DNA from: Thermoanaerobacter kivui
Lineage (GTDB): Bacteria; Bacillota; Thermoanaerobacteria; Thermoanaerobacterales; Thermoanaerobacteraceae
Reading direction: 5' to 3'
DNA length: 64,000 bases
Assembly (NCBI RefSeq): GCF_000763575.1
Contig: NZ_CP009170.1
Span: 831,501 to 895,500, forward strand
Part shown: positions 7,952 through 16,295 of the stretch, one piece after another
How positions within the stretch are numbered: the stretch's first letter is position 1
Layout: every line of letters starts with the position of its first letter
The notes under the pieces: generated by a model
Databases searched by the model: none
Told to the model about the DNA's origin: nothing
What the model saw: only the letters and a program-made list of their open reading frames with translations
Made by a program: the position numbers and the translations under genes

Positions 7952-8506
7952 ATGGATTTAAAAGAGATTTCAAAGCAGGCAGAGGAAGTCATAGAGGAGT
8001 TACTTGACATAACGAATTTAAAGCCGGGGAGTCTTTTTGTCTTGGGTGGAAGTACAAGTGAAATATTGGGCAAGAAAGTGGGAACTGCAGGAAGTCTTGA
8101 TGTGGCAAAAGCAGTGGTGGACCCAATTTTAGAGGCTCTACATAAGCGAGGGTTATACCTTGCAGTACAGGGTTGTGAGCACATAAACAGGGCGCTTTTG
8201 GTGGAGGAAGAAGCACAAGATAAGTACGGGCTTGAAGAGGTAAATGTCATTCCCCATGAACATGCAGGAGGGTCAATACAGACTTATGCTTATCAGCAGT
8301 TTAAAAATCCTGTTATGGTAGAAAATGTGAAAGGATTAGGACATGCAGGGCTTGACATAGGGCTTGTCCTGATTGGAATGCATTTGAGGCCTGTGGTTGT
8401 ACCTGTGAGATTGAGTCGGAATAAGATAGGAGAAGCCACAATTGTTGCTGCAAGGACAAGGCCTAAGATGGTAGGAGGAGAAAGGGCAAGATATAAAAAA
8501 TTATAA
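7952..8506 (+). CDS. UPF0340/TIGR01440 family protein (YwlG-like)
   Basis: This 184-residue protein belongs to the conserved UPF0340 (TIGR01440, YwlG) family of Firmicutes. Typical blocks are FVLGGSTSEILGKKVGTAGS near residue 30, the QGCEHINRALLVEE block near 75, PHEHAGGS near 103 and GLGHAGLDIGLVLIGMH near 130. No biochemical role is firmly established for the family. AGGAGG lies 9 bases before the ATG. The gene is monocistronic, ending at a hairpin terminator shared with the opposing gene. Confidence 0.88.
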   Translation: MDLKEISKQAEEVIEELLDITNLKPGSLFVLGGSTSEILGKKVGTAGSLDVAKAVVDPILEALHKRGLYLAVQGCEHINRALLVEEEAQDKYGLEEVNVIPHEHAGGSIQTYAYQQFKNPVMVENVKGLGHAGLDIGLVLIGMHLRPVVVPVRLSRNKIGEATIVAARTRPKMVGGERARYKKL

Positions 8507-8508
8507 AA

Positions 8509-8532
8509 GGCACGGGAGGCCGTGCCCTTAAT
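8509..8532. terminator. terminator between UPF0340 gene and SLH gene
   Basis: GGCACGG (8509-8515), loop GAGG, CCGTGCC (8520-8526), then a T-rich tail; A-rich on the other side, so it can work in both directions. Confidence 0.8.
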
Positions 8533-10648
8533 TTTTATTTATTTGTAAGTATCTTACTAACACTGCTGCAGCTTCTGCTCTTGTGAGATACAAATCAGGA
8601 TAGAAGTACCCGTTGCTTCCTCTCATTATTTTAAGGCCTGATACTATAGCTATATAGCCTTTTGAGGAGGAGGAGATTTTGTCAGCATCTTTAAAGTTTA
8701 TGACAAAAATATCATTTAGATCTGCGATGTAACCTGCTCCAAGAGCATTTACAAGGTATTTTGCTGCTTGTTCTCTTGTGACGAGGGTGTCAGGTTTTTT
8801 CTCTTTCTCTGTTATAATTTTTTTCTGTATTGCAACATCGTAGAAATAACTGTATTCATCAGAAGACTTAGGTGGTATTGGATCATAATAGGGAGGTTGG
8901 ATTGCTTTTATTAGCATTTTTATAAAATCTTTTTGAAGGATATTGTGTTCGGGATAGAATTTGTCATCTTTGGTGTCAATAATGCCTATTTGAACAAGAA
9001 GCTTTATGTCCTTTTCTGCCCAATTTCCGTCTATGTCCTTAAAAGTAGTTTCTGACTTTTTTACAACAGGTTTTCCAGAGTAGTCTATAATTTGACCCGT
9101 TTTTGCATCTATATAGTTATAAAAGTTTAACTGATAGACAAGGTTTATTGTAGGGGGCTTATCTGGTGATTTATAATCATAATTTGGCGCATACATTAAA
9201 CTAAATTCTGCATTTTCAAAGAGTATTTTATAAGCTTCATCAAGGCTTATTATGTTTTCGGAAGAAGGCAGTTTTACATCAGTCCAAGATAACGCATACC
9301 CCACTATTTCACCTGTGTAAGGACTTACAGTTACACTTATATTATTGAAGGGGCACAGTATGCCATTTGCTTTTTCAACAAAGCGGAAAGAATATGTTGG
9401 CATTTCAATCATTTTATTGTTTTCAGGATTGATATTTTGATATTCTGTTTTACTGAATTTATCTGGTACAATCTTTTTAAGATAGTCTTCAGCGGTCTTT
9501 TTCATTTCTTCTTCTGTATATGCGGGTTTTTTATCCTGCATATTATCATCGGGTCCGCCCTTGAAAAAGGATTTAAACTCCCCTGTTGCAGCATCTACAG
9601 TAGCACTTACATAATAGTATTTGTTGTCTTTATTGTAGCTCCAGTAAAGGGACCACATAGGGTTAGACTTTGCAGGAGGATAATCATATCCTGTATATAA
9701 ATTAACATTGGTTAATTTATACTCACTTCCAAGAGGGAAAGGGAGGCTGTTTTTAACTATTTCTATAGCTTTATCTTTTGATATGTATTTTTCTGCATTG
9801 TCAACTGCCTTTTGTTCTTCTGGAGATAGTTTTTGTGAAGACATCCCTTCACCGCCGCCTCCTCCATACATTGGTTCATAGTAGTAGTCGTTTCTTATTA
9901 TTTTTCCTGTCTTTGCATCAATGGGGGCGTTTTGGAATATGCCGTAAACAAGTACTGCTTTAGGCTCACTTCCATAAACTTGGTCATATACTAAATTGTA
10001 CATAAGTTCTATACCTAATTTTTCTTTAAAAATTTCTATGGCCTTTTCTTTAGAAATTATGTCCTTTGGTTCAGGAAAGGAGTAGTCATTCCAATTTAAA
10101 TAGTAAGAAGTAACCTTCAGCGTGCTTTTGTTAACTGATACATATATGCTGTCGGAGGGGAAGGGTATACCATTTACTATCCTTTCAAATGTAAAGGAAT
10201 AGTCTGGTGAATAATAACTGCTGTAATTATTAACAGAAGTATTTTCTTTTGTCTGTTTAAATAAGTCGGGTACCAGTTTTTGTATAAATTCTACTGCAAC
10301 TTTTTTTGCTTCCTCCTGTGTATATTTAGGTATTCTCAGTTCTGACTGCTGCGCTGGAGTCCAACTATAGAAGTTTGTAATTCTCCCTGTGTCAGCATCG
10401 ACTGTTACACTGATACTGCCTTTAGATGTAGAGTTCCAATTCAGGTTCCAATATTTTTTATTGGCATATTCATTGTAGCTGGAATTAAACTCATAGCCGC
10501 TTTCACCTATGCCGAGCTTTTCTTTTGCTATCTCAATTGCCTGCTTTAAACTTATCTTTGTATCAGCTTGTGCCTGTGCCATGTTTGATGGTATCATAAG
10601 TGTAAACAGGAAGGCAAGGGCAATTGCGATGGAAATAAATTTTTTCAT
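8528..10648 (-). CDS. secreted YcdB/PepSY-repeat protein with C-terminal S-layer homology domains
   Basis: This 706-residue surface protein has a signal peptide (residues 1-28, ending AQAQA), two tandem YcdB/YcdC-type units each built of PepSY-like modules (ISLKQAIEIAKEKLG near 33; ISKDKAIEIVKNSL near 300; recurring DA.TG motifs) and three S-layer homology repeats (about 545-706, FKDIDGNWAEKDI, FYDVAI.., FKDADKISSSSKGYIA) that anchor it to the wall. The start at 10648 is chosen because GGAGGAGG lies 9 bases upstream; an in-frame ATG 30 bases earlier lacks one. An ECF-type promoter motif lies upstream and matches that of the sigma factor at 20.9 kb, so it is likely a member of that regulon. 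PepSY modules suggest protease inhibition or wall sensing, but the function is not known. Confidence 0.85.
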   Translation of the reverse strand: MKKFISIAIALAFLFTLMIPSNMAQAQADTKISLKQAIEIAKEKLGIGESGYEFNSSYNEYANKKYWNLNWNSTSKGSISVTVDADTGRITNFYSWTPAQQSELRIPKYTQEEAKKVAVEFIQKLVPDLFKQTKENTSVNNYSSYYSPDYSFTFERIVNGIPFPSDSIYVSVNKSTLKVTSYYLNWNDYSFPEPKDIISKEKAIEIFKEKLGIELMYNLVYDQVYGSEPKAVLVYGIFQNAPIDAKTGKIIRNDYYYEPMYGGGGGEGMSSQKLSPEEQKAVDNAEKYISKDKAIEIVKNSLPFPLGSEYKLTNVNLYTGYDYPPAKSNPMWSLYWSYNKDNKYYYVSATVDAATGEFKSFFKGGPDDNMQDKKPAYTEEEMKKTAEDYLKKIVPDKFSKTEYQNINPENNKMIEMPTYSFRFVEKANGILCPFNNISVTVSPYTGEIVGYALSWTDVKLPSSENIISLDEAYKILFENAEFSLMYAPNYDYKSPDKPPTINLVYQLNFYNYIDAKTGQIIDYSGKPVVKKSETTFKDIDGNWAEKDIKLLVQIGIIDTKDDKFYPEHNILQKDFIKMLIKAIQPPYYDPIPPKSSDEYSYFYDVAIQKKIITEKEKKPDTLVTREQAAKYLVNALGAGYIADLNDIFVINFKDADKISSSSKGYIAIVSGLKIMRGSNGYFYPDLYLTRAEAAAVLVRYLQINKN

Positions 10649-10685
10649 AAAAGAAACCTCCTCCTTTAGTTTTTTCATTTTATTA

Positions 10686-10710
10686 GACGTAAAAAAGATA
10701 AAAAAGTTCC
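10686..10710 (-). promoter_or_regulatory. ECF-type promoter of the YcdB/SLH gene
   Basis: On the minus strand GGAAC (10710-10706), 16 T-rich bases and CGTC (10689-10686) followed by TAA form an ECF-sigma promoter. It shares TTTTTTACGTCTAA and the GGAAC box with the promoter before the ECF sigma gene at 20848-20874. Confidence 0.7.
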
Positions 10711-10726
10711 TAGAAAAATAGAAAAA

Positions 10727-11650
10727 TCATCTTCCTCTTAAAATATTCCATATATTAGGGTCTTCTTGACCTAATCTCCACACGGCTATACCGGATAGTT
10801 TGTAGCTGTCCACTAAAGATAATTTTGCAGAAAAACTTTTTGAATCTTCAAACCACACTGTATGAACTTTGCCATCCAATACATAGGTATAAGTAGATTC
10901 CTGGGCAGTTTGGTCGTACATTATAGTTACTCCTAAATTTTTTGCCAGTTAAATTGCCTGCTGGTAGGTGAGAGTTCTTGGGTAATTTACTCCTTCCGTC
11001 CAGTCATATCCATAGACTGCCATTCCAAGCCATATCTTTTGAGGTGGTATAACTGTTGTAGCGTAATTTAAAACATTTGTTACAAAACCTATAGAGGCGA
11101 TGGGCCCTGGCTGTGAGAAGTGTTCGTCGTATGCGAGAATGTATATCTGGTCTGCATTTTGGGCGATAAAGGAATATTGAAAAGCGCCTGAAAAAGGGTG
11201 AAGGGGGTTGTCACTTAATTCTGCTGGTACTGATATTGTGACAACTTTTCCTACCGCTTTTAGTGAAATATAAAGGTCTTTTAAAAAAGTGTTTAAATTT
11301 GATCTGTCTTCGGGCGGTACAAATTCAAAGTCTATATTGATACCGGGGTAATTGTTAATTACTGCAACATCTCTGATACTTGCAATAAGAGTGTTTCTTA
11401 AAGAGGAAGTCGACAATAAATCGTGTATTAGTTGTGACTTTTTAGGGTCTGAATAGTTGTGGATTATGGCATAAATAGGTAAATTGTTGTCGGAGGCAAT
11501 TTTTTTGACGTCAGTAGAAGACATGTCAGCGAGAGTTCCATCTTCTTTTACTCCATACCAAAAAGGGATAAGGGTTGTTATATCTTTCGCATGGGCTTTT
11601 AAATCGTCGACAGCGCCGGGAGCTATATCAAAATACCATTTGTTGTCCAT
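10727..11650 (-). pseudogene. glycoside hydrolase family 18 protein broken by an in-frame stop
   Basis: The minus strand codes for a GH18 domain of the kind found in spore-coat peptidoglycan hydrolases and chitinases: GINIDFEFVPPED holds the catalytic D-F-E, and WLGMAVYGYDW is the family's barrel-closing motif. The frame stops at TAA 10951-10949 (TYQQAI-stop-LAKNLGVTIMYD) and continues unshifted to 10727, ending with GIAVWRLGQEDPNIWNILRG, a typical GH18 C-terminus. A single base change separates it from a 307-residue protein. GGAGGTG precedes the ATG. It has no signal peptide, as is common in spore-associated members. A translated 233-residue product would lack the last strands. Confidence 0.8.
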
Positions 11651-11757
11651 TATTACACCTCCAATTTTATTTTTATGAAAGTTTTTTTATTTTGACTTTA
11701 TACTTTAATAATATGTATAATGTTTTATAGAGTGAAGTAAAGGAGGCGACGGTAAAA

Positions 11758-12066
11758 ATGAAAAGAAGGACGGGCATCTTAGCCAGTGCACTTTCTCTCA
11801 TATTTGTGGGAATTGTGTTGCTTTTACCGAGTTTTGACGTATATGTACCTTCATTTGTTTACAAAGCTGTATGGCCTGTGTTTTTTATTTTGCTGGGTTT
11901 AGAGCTGATATTTAGCAAGAAATTATATGGGGAGGAAAACAGTGATATCAATGTAGGAGTCATACTATTGGCCATTCTGATTTTAATTTTTACTAGTGAA
12001 TTTTTTTATTTATCTCCTTTAAGCTTGAAAATTATTAAAGGAAATTTTATTGGCAATGGGATATGA
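11758..12066 (+). CDS. small membrane protein (LiaI/DUF5668-like)
   Basis: This 102-residue protein has three hydrophobic segments (about residues 8-25, 38-53, 67-85) and the pattern VWPVFFILLGLELIF typical of LiaI/LiaF-type transmembrane regions (DUF5668). GGAGG stands ahead of the ATG. It lies about 100 bases before the PspC gene, whose C-terminal part has the same motif, so both probably belong to a membrane-stress response. The exact function is unknown. Confidence 0.65.
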   Translation: MKRRTGILASALSLIFVGIVLLLPSFDVYVPSFVYKAVWPVFFILLGLELIFSKKLYGEENSDINVGVILLAILILIFTSEFFYLSPLSLKIIKGNFIGNGI

Positions 12067-12164
12067 GAATAGAAAGGTAAAATGTATCAAGGCTGCGACA
12101 AATATGTTGCCAAAATCTTACATGTACATGGGAACCTTTTATAAATCAGATTGGAGGTTGAAAT

Positions 12165-12584
12165 ATGAGTAAAAGATTGTACAGGTCTAGAGAGCAAAAG
12201 ATGTTAGGAGGAGTCTGCGGAGGCATAGCAGAGTATTTTGACATTGACGTGACATTAGTAAGGCTTATTTGCCTTTTAACGATATTTAGTGGTATTGGCA
12301 TACTTCCATACCTCGTTGCATGGATAGTAATACCAGAAAACCCTTACCAGTTAAAAGGTAAAGTCATTTACGAAAAAGGGGAAAGCGAGGAATTTCAAAG
12401 CGACAATGGGGAAGGAGAAACTGAAAATAAGCCCAACAGAGCAAATGAATTTTTTGGTTGGTTTTTGGTGATTTTAGGAGTAGTGCTTTTATTAGACAAA
12501 TTATTGTCCTGGTTTGATTTTAAAATAATATGGTCTATATTGTTAATTGCAATTGGCATTGCAATTTTATTTAAAAAAACATAA
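12165..12584 (+). CDS. PspC domain membrane protein
   Basis: This 139-residue protein has an N-terminal PspC domain (LYRSREQKMLGGVCGGIAEY at residues 4-23, then one membrane helix ending WIVIPENP) and a C-terminal pair of helices FFGWFLVILGVVLLLDK / IIWSILLIAIGIAILF of the LiaI/DUF5668 kind. PspC proteins sense or report envelope stress in the inner membrane. GGAGG is 7 bases before the ATG. A hairpin terminator follows immediately. Confidence 0.85.
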   Translation: MSKRLYRSREQKMLGGVCGGIAEYFDIDVTLVRLICLLTIFSGIGILPYLVAWIVIPENPYQLKGKVIYEKGESEEFQSDNGEGETENKPNRANEFFGWFLVILGVVLLLDKLLSWFDFKIIWSILLIAIGIAILFKKT

Positions 12585-12600
12585 GGAGCGTAAGCTCCTT
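12583..12600. terminator. hairpin terminator between convergent genes
   Basis: AAGGAGC (12583-12589), loop GTAA, GCTCCTT (12594-12600), flanked by T-rich sequence downstream and A-rich upstream; usable from both sides. Confidence 0.75.
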
Positions 12601-13711
12601 AATTTGTCTTAGAGGTATCATTTTGTTGTTGATTTTGCTGGCTTTCGCTGCTATTTGTCACATTATTTTTGTCATAGTTTAAAAGTTCTGATATTGTCAC
12701 AAAGTTGTAGCCTTCGGATTTGAGTTTTTCGATTATTTGCGGAAGTGCAGCCAATGTATGGGGTTTTCCTTCATGCATCAATATGACTGAACCATTTTTT
12801 GCATGGGAGACAACTCTCTCTACCAAGTTTTGCATTCCAGGATTTCGCCAGTCGTCTGGGTCTACATTCCATAAAACGACGTGAAGCCCTAACGCATCTG
12901 ATATTTCTAAAAGGGCTTTGTTAAAGGCGCCGTATGGAGGCCTAAAAAGCGTAGGCTTTATTCCTGTAGCTTCGACGACGATTTTTTGTGTTTTGTAAAG
13001 TTCATCTACCATTTGTTCTGGTTTCATTTTCGACATATTAAAGTGGCTGTAGGAATGTAGTCCAATTTCATTGCCATTTTCATAAATATATTTTAGAAGT
13101 TCAGGATGTTTTTGAGCATTTTTACCAATGACAAAAAATGTAGCTTTTACCCCCATACTTTTTAATATATCAACATGTTTCTCTGTATATTCTGGTATCG
13201 GTCCGTCATCAAAGGTAAGAGCGACTACTTTAACTGCACTTTTGTTGTAACCAAAAACCCTTTTATTAAAAGGGATAGGAGGTCCAAAGAGTTTATCTCT
13301 ATCGGGTCTATCAACGAGTTTGAGGACGAAATTACTTATGCCATAATTTTTATCTAAGTTATCAAGCTGAGGAGAAGTATTTTCATCAGTTGACACATTT
13401 ATGGCATCGCTTGTTTGAGTGTCTTTTGGCGTACTAACGCTTGTAGGATTTTCGTTTGAGGGAGCTGGCTCAGAATTACTGCTATTCTGATTTTTTGTGG
13501 TATTAGATTCCTCTTGCTGTAAAGTTGAACTTTTTCCGTTATCAGAGGGTATGTCCATAATTTTTGGTGCAGAATTCGCGTGGACATACTTATTCTCAAA
13601 AACGTATTTATAGGCAAAAGCTCCTGAGCCTATGAGTACAGACAATAAAAAAATTGTTGCAATGGTGTAGATTATACTTCTGTTTTTTTTACGACGTCTT
13701 CTTAGTATCAC
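12599..13711 (-). CDS. polysaccharide deacetylase (NodB domain)
   Basis: This 370-residue membrane-anchored enzyme removes acetyl groups from peptidoglycan or another wall glycan. A basic N-terminus and one membrane helix (about residues 15-35) are followed by a Ser/Asn/Thr-rich linker (about 60-115) and the NodB domain with all five motifs: TFDDGP (about 166), HSYSH (metal-binding His pair, about 218), RPPYG (about 257), DPDDW (about 284) and ILMHEG (about 310). The GTG start has AAGGGGATG upstream. It is transcribed alone from an extended -10 promoter. Confidence 0.92.
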   Translation of the reverse strand: MILRRRRKKNRSIIYTIATIFLLSVLIGSGAFAYKYVFENKYVHANSAPKIMDIPSDNGKSSTLQQEESNTTKNQNSSNSEPAPSNENPTSVSTPKDTQTSDAINVSTDENTSPQLDNLDKNYGISNFVLKLVDRPDRDKLFGPPIPFNKRVFGYNKSAVKVVALTFDDGPIPEYTEKHVDILKSMGVKATFFVIGKNAQKHPELLKYIYENGNEIGLHSYSHFNMSKMKPEQMVDELYKTQKIVVEATGIKPTLFRPPYGAFNKALLEISDALGLHVVLWNVDPDDWRNPGMQNLVERVVSHAKNGSVILMHEGKPHTLAALPQIIEKLKSEGYNFVTISELLNYDKNNVTNSSESQQNQQQNDTSKTN

Positions 13712-13734
13712 ACAATCATCCCCTTGTTGCTTTA

Positions 13735-13743
13735 ATTATACCA
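13735..13743 (-). promoter_or_regulatory. extended -10 promoter of the deacetylase gene
   Basis: The minus strand reads TGGTATAAT, 24 bases before the GTG start. Confidence 0.55.
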
Positions 13744-13771
13744 CTTAAATTATTAATAATTATTAATTTTG

Positions 13772-13789
13772 TGTTACAGTTTTGTAACA
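13772..13789. promoter_or_regulatory. palindromic operator-like site
   Basis: TGTTACA (13772-13778), 4 bases, TGTAACA (13783-13789): a perfect 7-bp inverted repeat about 30 bases upstream of the deacetylase -10 element. The form and position suit a dimeric activator or repressor; the protein is not identified. The remainder of 13790-13975 is AT-rich with no gene seen. Confidence 0.45.
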
Positions 13790-13975
13790 TTTGTGTGTCA
13801 AAAATTATTTTTTCATGTATATAGACGCGAAAAAAATCGACAAAGTTGCAAAAAATTTTGAATTATTCGGTTTGTTGATAAAACTTTTGAAAGTAATTTA
13901 AAGTCTCTTGCTTTATATTAAAGTGCAGGCTCACGTATCTAAGTGTAATTATTTTTATCCCTTTGTCGTTTTTTT

Positions 13976-15319
13976 TTACCATTTATCGAAAAGTTCAAGT
14001 TTTTTTGCTGCAATATAAAGTGTTAAGATTATCAAAAGTAATGCGATACCTCCTATAAAGCCTATTCTTTGTTTTGGAACAAATAATGTGGATAGTAATG
14101 TTATCGCTATTAAGGCTATTGTAATCCAGGGGTTGACAAAATATTGGCTTCTGTTATCAGAATTAGGTGACTTTTCCTCCATTATCGGCTTGTATTTTAT
14201 AAATGTGTATAATATGATTATCCAGTTAAAAAATTGTACAAACCCTGTAGCGCTTGTTATGTATTCGTATACGTCTTTTGGTAAGACATAGGAAAGAATA
14301 ACTGCTATAAAAAGTCCAAGGCTGCTTAAGAGAAGAGCATATATTGGGACATCTCTTTTTGTCTTTTTTGTCAAAAAAGTAGGAGCAAACCTTCCTTGCC
14401 CCAAAGAATAGAGAACTTGTGTTACGGCGTACATTGCTCCGTTCATTGTAGTTAAAGCTGCCGTCAGTATTACAAAGTTCATTATTGAATCTATAAAAGG
14501 AATTTTAGTGAAATACAAAAGTTTTATAAAAGGGCTTTCTTTGATAGAAATATGATTCCATGGAATTATCAGTAATAATAATGTTATCGATAAAATATAT
14601 AAGGTTGTGAGAAATAAAACTATATATTTACGAGCTATTGGAGTATATTTTTGAGGATTTTTCGTTTTTACAGACGACATTGCTACAACTTCTACACCCC
14701 CAAAAGGGATTAAGGACATGAGCATTGCCCCTAAAAATCCTTTTACGCCATGAGGAGCAAATCCGCCGTGGGCATAGAGATTTTTAATTCCTATAGCTGA
14801 GCTTTTTACAAAAAAGCCCGTTAATGTTAATAAACCTACTAACACTATGATGAATAAAGCTACTATTTTAATAGTAGAAAACCAAGATTCAATTTGCCCA
14901 AAATTTTTTGTTCCCATCAAATTGATACCTATGACCAGTATAGAATAAAGAAGTACAAAAATCCAAAGGGGTGTTTTTGGAAACCAATATTTAGTAAATA
15001 TAGCCGAAGCAGTGACTTCACTGGACATGATAAACACTCCTGCTGTCCAGTATAGCCATCCACTAAAAAATCCTCCAATATCTCCCAATGCTTCTTCTGC
15101 ATAAACTCTAAAAGACCCTTCAACAGGTTTATAAACAATCATTTGTGAAAGGGCGTAAAAAACTTGCGACATGATAAAAGCTGACACAGCGTAATTGAGT
15201 ATGACAATGGGTCCTGCTGTACGTATTGCAATTCCACTGGCTAAAAAAAATCCTGCTCCCAAAATTCCACCAACTCCAATAAGTACCAGTTCATTGACGG
15301 ATAGTTCACCTTTTTCCAT
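13976..15319 (-). CDS. APC-family amino acid permease
   Basis: This 447-residue integral membrane protein has about 12 helices. It begins with the APC signature GVGGILGAGFFLASGIAIR (about residues 16-34) and has the usual helix 3 region (SEVTASAIFTKYW). It imports amino acids or related amines, probably with a cation; the substrate is unclear. The start at 15319 is set by GGAGGTG 6 bases upstream; an in-frame ATG 39 bases earlier has no such site. It stands alone, with no partner gene pointing to a pathway. Confidence 0.85.
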   Translation of the reverse strand: MEKGELSVNELVLIGVGGILGAGFFLASGIAIRTAGPIVILNYAVSAFIMSQVFYALSQMIVYKPVEGSFRVYAEEALGDIGGFFSGWLYWTAGVFIMSSEVTASAIFTKYWFPKTPLWIFVLLYSILVIGINLMGTKNFGQIESWFSTIKIVALFIIVLVGLLTLTGFFVKSSAIGIKNLYAHGGFAPHGVKGFLGAMLMSLIPFGGVEVVAMSSVKTKNPQKYTPIARKYIVLFLTTLYILSITLLLLIIPWNHISIKESPFIKLLYFTKIPFIDSIMNFVILTAALTTMNGAMYAVTQVLYSLGQGRFAPTFLTKKTKRDVPIYALLLSSLGLFIAVILSYVLPKDVYEYITSATGFVQFFNWIIILYTFIKYKPIMEEKSPNSDNRSQYFVNPWITIALIAITLLSTLFVPKQRIGFIGGIALLLIILTLYIAAKKLELFDKW

Positions 15320-15378
15320 AAATACACCTCCATAAATTGTCGATATTATTATTGGCATATTTGAGTTGCTTTATTATA

Positions 15379-15407
15379 TTGCAAATCTAAAGTTTATATA
15401 GTAAAAT
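15379..15407 (+). promoter_or_regulatory. sigma-A promoter of the PH-like protein gene
   Basis: TTGCAA (15379-15384), 17 bases, TAAAAT (15402-15407), 30 bases before the ATG. Confidence 0.6.
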
Positions 15408-15436
15408 GTAATATTATAAATTGGAGGAGGTGGAAA

Positions 15437-15949
15437 ATGAGATATAGGGCTTTGGGGATAAAAGCAAAAGTATTTTTATGCTTTATTGTATTATCAATTT
15501 GTGCATTGTTTTTAATAAGTTTTTTCAATATTTTTATTGATGTGAATAAAAAGGGAATTAGTGTATTTGATACTGTATTTGAATGGTTTATATATGTTGT
15601 TTTGGTGACGATAGTTTCAGGATTTTTATTGTCGTTGGTTAATTCATCTCATGAATTGACAGAAAATCAATTAATATTGAGATTGGGACTTATGGGTTTT
15701 GTACGTTTAAAGTATAATGATATTAAAGTAGTTTCAAAATTCGAAGAGAAAAAACTTCCTCCAAGAGGGATGCGTATTTTAGGGAATACTTGCTATATGT
15801 TTTTTGAAAAGGATAATCTTGTTAAGATACAATTAAAGGGAAAAGTTAGAGTATATTATTTGCTTTTTTTAAAGCGATATATTGATACAATTGTTTTTTC
15901 TGCTGAAAAAAGAGAAGAATTTATAGAGGAGTTAAAAAGCAGAATATAA
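15437..15949 (+). CDS. membrane protein with PH-like cytoplasmic domain, uncharacterised
   Basis: This 170-residue protein has two membrane helices (about residues 12-32 and 52-68) followed by a beta-rich domain (HELTENQLILRLGLMGFVRL, KYNDIKVVSKFEEK) and a final helix, the layout of bacterial PH-like (bPH2/YdbS-related) proteins. Function is unknown. A strong GGAGGAGGTGG precedes the ATG. It is monocistronic, with its own promoter and terminator. Confidence 0.65.
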   Translation: MRYRALGIKAKVFLCFIVLSICALFLISFFNIFIDVNKKGISVFDTVFEWFIYVVLVTIVSGFLLSLVNSSHELTENQLILRLGLMGFVRLKYNDIKVVSKFEEKKLPPRGMRILGNTCYMFFEKDNLVKIQLKGKVRVYYLLFLKRYIDTIVFSAEKREEFIEELKSRI

Positions 15950-15980
15950 AAAGATCTGCCCGGCTAGAACAGATCTTTTT
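15948..15980. terminator. bidirectional terminator
   Basis: AAAAAGATCTG (15948-15958) pairs with CAGATCTTTTT (15970-15980), loop 11 bases. It serves the plus-strand gene before it and the minus-strand gene after it. Confidence 0.8.
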
Positions 15981-15983
15981 ACT

Positions 15984-16277
15984 TTAAATTACTTTCCATC
16001 CATCAATTACAAGATATTTTATTCCAAAAATATTTTTCAGGTCAATTATGACCTCTTCAATTTCTCTCTCGTATATTATTCTATCTACATAAATGTTTAT
16101 GGAGTCAACGCTTAGTATATAATATTTTTCTTTATTTCTTGGAATACCAATAAACACTTCTGGGGTGAGATTAGGTTCTATACAGCAATTTTGGATATCA
16201 TGATATTTAATGTATACATTGCCGCCTTTTTTTAGTATATATTCTTTTGCGGCTTTAGTGATTTTCAAATAAAACAC
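15984..16277 (-). CDS. CC/Se-motif family (seleno)protein homologue, Cys form
   Basis: This 97-residue protein resembles the small CC/Se-motif family, related to the HesB/IscA-like fold, in which a Cys-Cys or Cys-Sec pair sits in an early loop. Here the pair is the CC of HDIQNCCIEPNL (about residues 32-33), so no selenocysteine is used. The function of the family is not established; redox or metal handling is assumed. The GTG at 16277 overlaps the GGGGTG site, so the TTG at 16268 may be the true start. It directly follows cstA on the same strand. Confidence 0.6.
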   Translation of the reverse strand: MFYLKITKAAKEYILKKGGNVYIKYHDIQNCCIEPNLTPEVFIGIPRNKEKYYILSVDSINIYVDRIIYEREIEEVIIDLKNIFGIKYLVIDGWKVI

Positions 16278-16295
16278 CCCGTTTCAAAATTAATT

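Noticed and set aside
15984-16277. Selenoprotein with in-frame TGA
   Set aside because: The motif is encoded as Cys-Cys; no internal TGA is needed to read the protein.
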